Assembly (NCBI GenBank): GCA_964344965.1
Contig: CAYFPJ010000012.1
Location: 1 to 34,678, forward strand
From: UM-FILTER-37-12 sp964344965
GTDB taxonomy: Bacteria > Patescibacteriota > Patescibacteriia > Magasanikbacterales > UBA922
DNA: 34,678 nt
Reading direction: 5' to 3'
The notes beneath the pieces were generated by a model. That model worked only from the letters and a program-made list of their open reading frames with translations, did not search any database and was not told where the DNA came from. Shown piece after piece: positions 29,069-34,678 of this stretch (positions within the stretch are counted from its first letter, which is position 1; every line of letters begins with the position of its first letter). The translations under genes and the position numbers were made by a program.

Positions 29069-29492
29069 AAAAGCTTGAAATGCCAAAAAGGCTAAAATAA
29101 GGAGGAAATTATGCAAGATTATCACAATTTGTTGGTTTGGAAACGTGGGGTGGAGTTTGTAAAATTGGTATACAAATTGACAAAGTTATCTCCAAAAGAT
29201 GAACTATATGGTTTGACCAGCCAATTGCGAAGAGCAGCTGTATCAGTATTAGTAAACATAGTAGAGGGTAGAGGGAAAAATACTGACAAAGATTTTCTTA
29301 GATTTCTTTATATATCCAAAGGCTCATTAAACGAATGTCAATTATATTTTGAGTTAGCCAAGGAATTAGAATTTATAGATCAAGAACAGTTTGAATTTAT
29401 TGAAAATAAGCGAGGGGAAATAGGATACTTACTTTATAAATTAATAAAATCACTAGAAAAGTAGCCTTTTAGGCATTTCAAGCTTTTCTAGC
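29064..29492 (+). mobile_element. four-helix-bundle gene cassette in 31-bp inverted repeats
   Basis: Arms 29064-29094 and 29462-29492 are reverse complements at 30 of 31 positions. They enclose only one gene, which has its own strong Shine-Dalgarno site and whose UAG stop forms the first bases of the right arm. The layout equals that of 23S rRNA intervening sequences, but here it stands between protein genes. The cassette ends 12 bases before the pyrH start codon. Mobility is inferred. Confidence 0.6.
29111..29464 (+). CDS. four-helix-bundle protein of the 23S rRNA intervening-sequence (S23) family
   Basis: 117 aa, all helical. The family signature LLVWKRGVEFVKLVYKLTK, then YGLTSQLRRAAVSVLVNIVEG and FLRFLYISKGSLNEC, is plain. 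Homologues occur in 23S rRNA intervening sequences of spirochaetes and, as Avd, in diversity-generating retroelements, where they bind nucleic acid. No reverse transcriptase or rRNA is present here. GGAGG (29101-29105) five bases before ATG is one of the few strong ribosome sites in the window. The role is unknown; the inverted-repeat frame suggests it acts on its own ends or RNA. Confidence 0.9.
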   Translation: MQDYHNLLVWKRGVEFVKLVYKLTKLSPKDELYGLTSQLRRAAVSVLVNIVEGRGKNTDKDFLRFLYISKGSLNECQLYFELAKELEFIDQEQFEFIENKRGEIGYLLYKLIKSLEK

Positions 29493-29504
29493 CTTTCAAG
29501 CTTT

Positions 29505-30185
29505 ATGTTAAAAATTATTTCCGTCGGTGGATCAATCGTCATTCCAAAAACTGGCTTTGATATTCCTTTTTTAAAAAAATTTCGTAAACTTATTATCGAC
29601 GAAGTGAAAAAAGGAAATAAATTTATCCTCACTATTGGAGGCGGGGCTACTGCCAGAAAATATCAAGATGCTGGTCGAAAAGTCGCAAAATTGTCAGATC
29701 GTGATCTGGATTGGATAGGGATTCACTCTACCATTATCAATGCCAATTTTGTTAGAATTTTGTTTGGTGAATATGCTTACAAAGAAATAATTACCAACCC
29801 AACAAAAAAAATTAAAACAAATAAACCCATAATCATTGTCGCAGGATGGCAGCCAGGTCACTCTACAGACGTGGACGCAGTGCTGATGGCCAAGACCTAT
29901 GGTGCCAAGGATCTGATCAATCTCTCTAATATCAAATACGTCTACGACAAAGACCCAAACAAGTTCAAAGATGCCAAAAAAATTGAACAAATTTGTTGGT
30001 CAGATTTCAGGGAAAATATCGTAGGATACAAGTGGGATCCTGGCAAAAGCGCCCCTTTTGACCCCATTGCCAGTGGCGAGGCTGAGAAGCTTGGACTTAG
30101 GGTCAGTATCTTGGACGGCACAAATTTGAAAGAAGTGAGAAATGTGATCAGAGGAAAGAAGTTTCAAGGAACAGTAATTTACTAA
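29505..30185 (+). CDS. pyrH: UMP kinase, archaeal-type
   Basis: Phosphorylates UMP to UDP. It has the amino-acid-kinase fold with SVGGSIV near the N-terminus, LTIGGGATARKYQDAG, the nucleotide-binding GWQPGHSTDVDAVLMA and IKYVYDKDPNKFKDAKK. At 226 aa it fits the shorter archaeal/Patescibacteria type rather than the 240-aa hexameric bacterial one. The start is the first ATG after the four-helix-bundle cassette; its own ribosome site may lie in or have been displaced by the cassette arm. A terminator follows. Confidence 0.88.
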   Translation: MLKIISVGGSIVIPKTGFDIPFLKKFRKLIIDEVKKGNKFILTIGGGATARKYQDAGRKVAKLSDRDLDWIGIHSTIINANFVRILFGEYAYKEIITNPTKKIKTNKPIIIVAGWQPGHSTDVDAVLMAKTYGAKDLINLSNIKYVYDKDPNKFKDAKKIEQICWSDFRENIVGYKWDPGKSAPFDPIASGEAEKLGLRVSILDGTNLKEVRNVIRGKKFQGTVIY

Positions 30186-30189
30186 AATA

Positions 30190-30216
30190 AAACCGTCTTC
30201 CATAGGCGGTTTTTTG
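30190..30216 (+). terminator. intrinsic terminator after pyrH
   Basis: AAACCG..CGGTTT stem with a short mismatch and six T's. Confidence 0.8.
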
Positions 30217-30269
30217 CTTTTAAATTTAATTTGGTATAACATATTACTGTGGCATTTGTAATATATATA

Positions 30270-30399
30270 GGAATATTGCGTTTGCCTACCCAGTCACATG
30301 ATTGCTTTTTACTTGCTGTGGAGACAGGTCGCACCGCAAGCGTCCTCGCTGCGTAAAAACCAATCATGTGTCTTGGTTTGCAGGCAAACGCAATATTCC
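30270..30399. repeat. 130-bp hairpin element with 18-bp perfect arms
   Basis: GGAATATTGCGTTTGCCT (30270-30287) pairs with AGGCAAACGCAATATTCC (30382-30399). Inside, ACATGATTG pairs with CAATCATGT, and TTTTTAC with GTAAAAA, so almost the whole element folds on itself around a GC-richer core. It ends 10 bases before the start of the next gene. Confidence 0.8.
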
Positions 30400-30409
30400 T
30401 AATGTAATA

Positions 30410-31531
30410 ATGAATTCGCTTAATAATTTACTAATGGACGAGTCAAAATACGAAATTTATTCTACATCTCAGGAGGCTTGGGAAGCTATGTACCAGGCAC
30501 TTCTTGTGGCAGAAAAATCTATCTATTGGCAGCTTTATATTTTTGTTGATGATGAGGTGGGGGTTAGATTCTTTGACTTGCTAGAAAAAAAGGTGAAAGA
30601 AGGTCTCGATGTAAAGTTGATAGTTGATTATTTTGGTAGCTTTAAGTTGTCAAAAAAAAGACTTTCTTCATTGAAAAGCGCTGGTGTCGATGTATTATAT
30701 TTTAATTTTTCCGAAAAAAGCTTTCGTAATTTGTGGAAGAGGTTGGCGACCAGACTTCATCGTAAGATTTTGGTAATTGATGAGGATGTGGGCTTCATAG
30801 GTGGGGTAAATATAGAGAAGAGTATGAAAAATTGGATGGATATCCAAGTCAAGATAGTGGGGAAGGCAGTTCATTCTCTTTTGCGCTCTTTTGCAAAATC
30901 TTATGTCACCTCTGGTGGAGAAAAAAAAGAAGTCAAACATCTTTTGAAATATAAATTTCGTGTCCAAAGTGACATAGAAGATTTAGAGTTTGTCTACGAT
31001 GATGCCAATCAAAAAAAATCAAAAGCCCGTCAGCTATACAGTGAGGCCCTTCTCAAAGCCAGAGAGAGAGTAATTTTGTTTTCACCCTATTATTTTCCAG
31101 ACAAAAAATTTATCCAAGCTCTCTGGACAGCCAGAAAAAGAGGGGTAAAGATTGACTTGCTTATCCCATTTCGTTCTGATGTGAGGATAGCTCACTATGC
31201 TGCCTATGCTATGTTTTCTCTTATGAAAAAAATTGGAGTGAACATCCATCTCACCAAAGATATGATGCACGGTAAAGGTGTGGTGGTGGATGAGGATTGG
31301 GTCATGGTAGGTAGTAGTAATATTGACAAAGCTAGCTTCTATGATAATTATGAAGCCAATGTGAAATTAACAGAAGGAAAAGCAGTAAAAAAAATAAAGC
31401 AAACAGTACTCAATTGGATAGAGAAAGCTACACCATTTGATGTCGAAAGGTGGAAGAAGCGCGGTCGTTGGCAGCGATTTAAAGAATGGATTGCTCTCAA
31501 ATTGTACAAAGTTTGGTTTAAGAAGGATTAG
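30410..31531 (+). CDS. phospholipase D / cardiolipin synthase-like protein
   Basis: Two HKD motifs are present: HRKILVIDEDVGFIGGVN and HGKGVVVDEDWVMVGSSNID, each in the usual spacing, so the catalytic site of a PLD-fold transferase is complete. It most likely joins phosphatidyl groups to make cardiolipin or a related lipid at the inner membrane face; cleavage activity is the alternative. About 374 aa, without the N-terminal membrane helices of ClsA, closer to ClsB/YwiE-like soluble forms; the C-terminus is basic (KRGRWQRFKEW). Start ATG 30410 is preferred (30434 also possible) because frames further upstream run through the hairpin element. Confidence 0.85.
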   Translation: MNSLNNLLMDESKYEIYSTSQEAWEAMYQALLVAEKSIYWQLYIFVDDEVGVRFFDLLEKKVKEGLDVKLIVDYFGSFKLSKKRLSSLKSAGVDVLYFNFSEKSFRNLWKRLATRLHRKILVIDEDVGFIGGVNIEKSMKNWMDIQVKIVGKAVHSLLRSFAKSYVTSGGEKKEVKHLLKYKFRVQSDIEDLEFVYDDANQKKSKARQLYSEALLKARERVILFSPYYFPDKKFIQALWTARKRGVKIDLLIPFRSDVRIAHYAAYAMFSLMKKIGVNIHLTKDMMHGKGVVVDEDWVMVGSSNIDKASFYDNYEANVKLTEGKAVKKIKQTVLNWIEKATPFDVERWKKRGRWQRFKEWIALKLYKVWFKKD

Positions 31532-31532
31532 T

Positions 31533-31667
31533 TAATTAACGAGTAGTGTGAATTAGACTCGTTTGGCTTAATTTAGCTAAATATTTTTAGAAAATAGATA
31601 TGCGGAAAATTCATATTTTGCTAAAATAAGGAAAATATCAATTTTAATTCACACTACTCGTTAATTA
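31533..31667. repeat. 22-bp perfect inverted repeat between convergent genes
   Basis: Arms 31533-31554 and 31646-31667 are exact reverse complements with 91 bases between them. The right arm covers the last codons of tsaE (LINE and stop); the left arm starts one base after the stop of the PLD-like gene. It may act as a long bidirectional terminator, or it may be a fold-back duplication of the tsaE end. Confidence 0.8.
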
Positions 31668-32118
31668 GAATTTCTCTAGCCTTTTTATCAACATGTTTAA
31701 TTTCCAAACACGTTGTTTTTTTTCCTTCCAAAAGCTCTTCAATCTTTTCAGGCCATTCAATAATACAAATACTATTCTCATCACCAAGATAATCTTCTAT
31801 TCCAATCTCGATCAATTGATCTTCATTTTCTAATCTGTAGGTGTCTACATGGACTAGGTTCTTAATCTTTAATTTCTCTCGACCTAAGCTCGAGACGAAG
31901 GTTGAATCTTCAATCTTGTAAATCTGCATTAATGTAAATGTCGGACTGACAATCTCATCTTCAATACCAAGACCTTTAGCAAAACCTTTGGTAAACGTGG
32001 TCTTACCAGATCCCAGATCACCTTTCAACAAAATAATATCTCCACCCTTTCTATCTTTGGCAATTTTTTTTGCTATATCTTGTGTTTCAGAAGCTGATTT
32101 TGTCACGTGCTTTTTCAT
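31654..32118 (-). CDS. tsaE: tRNA t6A threonylcarbamoylation ATPase
   Basis: ATPase partner of TsaB/TsaD that makes t6A37 in ANN-decoding tRNAs. Walker A GDLGSGKTTFTKGF (33-46), the SPTF motif and VHVDTYRLE are clear, as is IIEWPEKIEE. Between YKIED and LVHVDTYR about 13 extra residues (STFVSSLGREKLKIKN) are encoded by a small palindromic sequence (CTCGA..TCGAG), probably an in-frame repeat insertion. Total 154 aa. It starts only five bases after the upstream transporter gene ends, so they form a two-gene operon on the minus strand. Confidence 0.95.
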   Translation of the reverse strand: MKKHVTKSASETQDIAKKIAKDRKGGDIILLKGDLGSGKTTFTKGFAKGLGIEDEIVSPTFTLMQIYKIEDSTFVSSLGREKLKIKNLVHVDTYRLENEDQLIEIGIEDYLGDENSICIIEWPEKIEELLEGKKTTCLEIKHVDKKAREILINE

Positions 32119-32123
32119 AAATT

Positions 32124-33083
32124 TTAGATTGCAAGTAGCATTGAGAAAAATGTAAGAGTAAATACTGAGAATATCGTACTGAGCATGATGGCGTTCGCGA
32201 CCACTTTTTTATTCATAGGATATATCTCTGCCATAGCAAAGTTGGTGATAGCTACCGGCATAGCTGCTTCTAGAATAGAGCTATGGAATGATCCACCAAG
32301 TTTGAAATAAAATGCAACTAAGAGGAAAAGGATGGGCATTATTACGATTTTCAAAAAAGTAATCAAGGTAGAATGAAAAAATTCAGCATCAATCTTGATT
32401 TTTCTAGCAATGAAAAGACCAATAGCCGTAAGAACTACTGGAGAAGCACTACCAGCCAAGATCATCACTGTCGCATCAAGTATTTCTGGCACACTCCAGC
32501 CAAATTTCAAAAATAGCAAACCGAGAGCAATTGAGATTACCAGAGGATTTTTAACTATATTTAACAAAGTAACTTTAAAGTTTGCTCTCTTGTGCTTGGA
32601 GTATTCTAAGATACCAAGACCAATAGTGAAAGCAATGATTACATGGATAGCAATCAAAACTCCCAACTGCCCACCACTGCCAGGATAAAGAGATAGAACA
32701 AATGGCAACCCTATGTAGGCAACATTACCAAAAAAACCACAAAGTATATAGACATTGGCCAGTTTTTTATCAAGCTTGAAATACTTTGTCAGAATGTGAG
32801 TGACTATGATAATAAAAATAATCAAGCCAACATTGATCCAAATACTTGACCAGCTAAGAAGAGTGCTTGGTTCAGTATGGACCAGTGTATAAAAGATGAG
32901 GGCTGGAAGAGATATGTATAAAGCGAATTTATTTAGTACCTCAGACCAGATGTCATCCCGATGAGTGATTTTGTCCACCAGCCTCCTCCAAGGAGATTTG
33001 TTGGCGGTAATGATGATCTTTACCAAAGCAGCCACTATGATGATAGTGAATAGGGGGGCTATGGCGGTAAGAATGATGTCCAT
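32124..33083 (-). CDS. AEC (auxin efflux carrier) family transporter
   Basis: 319 aa with ten hydrophobic segments in the two-block layout of AEC permeases: a helical bundle, a hydrophilic loop with KHKRANFK in the middle, then a second bundle. LYISLPALIFYTL and CGFFGNVAYIGLPF resemble the family's conserved crossover regions, with a late LEAAMPVAITNFAMAEIY. Bacterial members move malate or other organic anions; the substrate is not predictable. Its start codon is seven bases from the 145-bp repeat, so any promoter lies in or beyond that repeat. Confidence 0.85.
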   Translation of the reverse strand: MDIILTAIAPLFTIIIVAALVKIIITANKSPWRRLVDKITHRDDIWSEVLNKFALYISLPALIFYTLVHTEPSTLLSWSSIWINVGLIIFIIIVTHILTKYFKLDKKLANVYILCGFFGNVAYIGLPFVLSLYPGSGGQLGVLIAIHVIIAFTIGLGILEYSKHKRANFKVTLLNIVKNPLVISIALGLLFLKFGWSVPEILDATVMILAGSASPVVLTAIGLFIARKIKIDAEFFHSTLITFLKIVIMPILFLLVAFYFKLGGSFHSSILEAAMPVAITNFAMAEIYPMNKKVVANAIMLSTIFSVFTLTFFSMLLAI

Positions 33084-33090
33084 ATACTTA

Positions 33091-33235
33091 AATCTTTAAG
33101 CGGTTTTATTCCTCGATGCTTGCATCGAAAAAGTGAAAACTAACATTGGTTGAAATAAGATTTTCTGCCAATACCCCGCAGCTTGCTGCGGGGATGGCCC
33201 GATGAAGTCTTACTTAAACCAAATTTACTTTTATT
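33091..33235 (-). repeat. 145-bp interspersed repeat, copy 2 (inverted)
   Basis: Exact reverse complement of 5888-6032. Here it lies in front of the AEC transporter gene and would form its 5' leader. Confidence 0.9.
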
Positions 33236-33303
33236 GGTTATTAATATAGTTTAGCATAGATTATTAGATAAGTGGAGGTGTAGTTCTATCCGATGTTATA
33301 CTG

Positions 33304-33475
33304 GTCATTGCGAGGAGACTAAAGGAACGGTCCATTCGACTTCGCTCACCTCGTGGGCTTCCGTTGAGTCAACCGAAACGTGATTCAGTGGAACCGGGAC
33401 AATCTCAAGCAATCTCAATGTTTGTAAATAAAGCATTGAGATTGCCACGTCGCCCAATTCTCTCCTCGCAATGAC
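33304..33475. repeat. GTCATTGCGAGGAG long hairpin repeat, copy 3
   Basis: Arms GTCATTGCGAGGAG (33304-33317) and CTCCTCGCAATGAC (33462-33475). The interior carries a CCATTCGACT-type insertion like copy 2 and a CAATCTCAA/TTGAGATTG inner stem. Between it and the 145-bp repeat (33236-33303) I see no gene. Confidence 0.85.
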
Positions 33476-33493
33476 GAGTAAGATTCAGAGCTT

Positions 33494-34577
33494 TATATTG
33501 ACAAAACACTGTTACAATTGCAGCAATTAGGGTTACACTCCGGGCTGCGGTCTAGGGTATACTGGTGGAAACCTAATGTTTCTACTCCATATGCCAAACA
33601 AAACCACCCGATCAACGCAACACGAACTAGCTATGGTCAAGCAAGGAATACTAGAATTACTAATTGCAGGGGGAATAACTAGGAAAAAAGCAGCAAAAAC
33701 ACTCTCCATGCGCCCAAACGCAGTCTCAAGACTGAAAAAGAAGTATGTTGAACATGGGTTTGTGGCCCTCTTGCCACGCAAGCCAGGACCTAAAAAGGGT
33801 CACCGTTACGTTCATAATCGCACCAATCAAGACATCGAGGACTTAGTGGCTGGACTAGGCGTGCGTTTTCCCAATCTTGGTCCACTACCCCTATCAGAGT
33901 ATATTCTCGAATACCACGGTATTAGACTACACAGCACAACAGTATGGCGTATTCTCAAACGTCGGGCTATCCGCTATACCAAAGAGTACAAGCGCTGGAA
34001 ACAAGAGTCTACCCCATACTGCCTAGACAAACCAGGTAAAGAGCTCCAACTAGATGGCTCCTACCCCTTTGGTAGAGAACGAGACATAGTTGCTTTTTCT
34101 GCGATAGATGATTGCTCCAGGTTTGTCTATGTTCGTCTCTACGAACACGAAGATGATAGTAGCGCCATATCCTTTGTGACAGAGCTAGTAAGACGTGTTC
34201 CTTTCCACATTACTCGTATCAGAGTTGATAACCGCTACGGCAAGTGATTCAGACACTACTGTGAAACGCTTGGTATAACTGTTATCTTCAATCCCCCGTA
34301 TTGCCCGCAGAAGAACGGTAAGGTAGAAAGATTCCACAAGACCCTCAAACGAGAGTTCTTCTGGAAACAATCTTTCCACGACTCCAAGGAATACCTTTCT
34401 TACAAGCTAAACCTCTGGCTTCATCACTACAATTACACCAGGAGACATGGAGGCTACAAGATGGACAGAATGACTCCAGCACAGAAGATAGCCACAACCT
34501 ACAACCAACTACTTAACAGGACTTATTCACAGGGTGTAACTGGAACTGTGCAACAGTACATATATTGACAAAACACT
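33494..34577 (+). mobile_element. IS481-like insertion sequence with 17-bp direct repeats
   Basis: TATATTGACAAAACACT occurs at 33494-33510 and 34561-34577, either side of about 1,050 bases that hold one transposase gene. Inside the direct repeats the ends are loosely inverted (ACTGTTACA on the left; TGCAACAGT on the right; then GTTACAC / GTGTAAC). The direct repeat includes TTGACA, so a promoter -35 box was duplicated. The repeat is longer than usual for IS481 target duplications, so exact ends are uncertain by a few bases. Confidence 0.7.
33576..34568 (+). pseudogene. IS481-like DDE transposase with an in-frame UGA
   Basis: Helix-turn-helix region at residues 33-60 (GITRKKAAKTLSMRPNAVSRLKKKY), an insert-binding linker, then an rve integrase core. 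The DDE triad is Asp160 (LQLDGS), Asp218 (RVDNRYG) and Glu252 (KNGKVERFH), the last pair 34 apart as expected. Codon 224 is UGA (34245-34247), but the same frame continues perfectly for 106 more codons (FRHYCETLGITVIF...), so only one base change separates it from an intact gene of about 330 aa; CGA to UGA is the simplest explanation. Two genes nearby use UGA as a true stop, so recoding is unlikely. The final UGA lies in the flanking direct repeat. Confidence 0.85.
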
Positions 34578-34593
34578 AAAATTAGCGTATAAT
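34565..34593 (+). promoter_or_regulatory. consensus promoter at the right IS border
   Basis: TTGACA (34565-34570), 17-bp spacer, TATAAT (34588-34593): a perfect sigma70 match pointing out of the window. Its -35 lies in the right copy of the 17-bp direct repeat. Confidence 0.85.
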
Positions 34594-34608
34594 CACCCCA
34601 CTGCAAAT

Positions 34609-34660
34609 TCTCTGACTTTCAGAGGATTTTATTCTATATACACCGAGGCTTGCCTCGGTG
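34609..34660. repeat. two hairpins in the leader of an off-window gene
   Basis: CTCTGA/TCAGAG lies near 34609-34624, and CACCGAGGC/GCCTCGGTG lies at about 34642-34661; the latter shares its core with the palindrome near 10251. No gene start is visible before the window ends. Confidence 0.5.
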
Positions 34661-34678
34661 AGGAATTAAGCATAGAAT

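Noticed and set aside
29111..29464. Avd of a diversity-generating retroelement
   Set aside because: No reverse transcriptase, template repeat or variable repeat is visible nearby.
33576..34568. UGA recoded as Gly or Trp (Gracilibacteria/SR1-like code)
   Set aside because: leuS, truB and the GIY-YIG gene end naturally at UGA, and no other gene here has an internal UGA.
1..34678. tRNA, rRNA, tmRNA, RNase P or SRP RNA genes; CRISPR arrays
   Set aside because: I looked for T-arm words, 3' CCA contexts and regularly spaced repeats and saw none I could support; a covariance-model scan would be decisive.

Overview
The window reads as a chromosomal segment of a Candidate Phyla Radiation / Patescibacteria bacterium, probably Parcubacteria-like. 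This is inferred from gene content and style: compact genes, few strong Shine-Dalgarno sites, a membrane pyrophosphatase, ComEC-type DNA uptake genes, DUF5671 and DUF4349 membrane proteins, an archaeal-type UMP kinase, four-helix-bundle and GIY-YIG cassettes, and many dispersed palindromes. Housekeeping genes (leuS, truB) stop at UGA, so the code looks standard rather than the UGA=Gly code of Gracilibacteria/SR1. Many promoters are near-consensus sigma70 with 17-bp spacers.

Layout: 0.1-1.6 kb, a CPA2 cation/proton antiporter. 1.6-2.1 kb, two tiny Cys-rich protein genes, each with its own promoter and terminator. 2.3-4.0 kb, an ABC exporter. 4.1-4.24 kb, an attenuator-like RNA, followed by an amidotransferase-like gene. 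5.2-6.4 kb, one gene split by a 145-bp repeat whose exact copy lies inverted at 33.1 kb. 6.4-7.3 kb, a DUF5671 membrane protein. 7.5-10.2 kb on the minus strand, rny with a structured leader, and truB. 10.5-13.5 kb, a methyltransferase and a K+-independent H+-pyrophosphatase. 13.6-14.1 kb, a GC-rich island with one odd gene. 14.2-17.5 kb, infB, an unknown gene and trxA. 17.7-20.6 kb, a DUF4349 protein, glutamate dehydrogenase and an unknown gene. 20.9-23.8 kb, leuS carrying a complete alpha/beta-hydrolase domain inside the synthetase. 23.8-30.2 kb, a GIY-YIG cassette, comEC split into two genes, a TSP3-repeat surface protein, a SnoaL-like protein, a holin-like protein, a four-helix-bundle cassette in inverted repeats, and pyrH. 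30.2-33.1 kb, a phospholipase-D/cardiolipin-synthase-like gene convergent with tsaE and an AEC transporter. 33.1-34.6 kb, repeats and an IS481-like element whose transposase has an in-frame UGA; it sits in a promoter that its target duplication appears to have restored.

The genes cover translation (infB, leuS, truB, tsaE), RNA turnover (rny), ion and pyrophosphate energetics (antiporter, H+-PPase), and envelope and DNA uptake (ComEC pair, TSP3 protein, PLD enzyme). The most unusual content is the LeuRS-hydrolase fusion, the Cys-rich microproteins, the attenuator-like leader, and the several kinds of inverted-repeat element, four of which end within about ten bases of a start codon. Heptamer-period tandem repeats also occur inside several coding genes.
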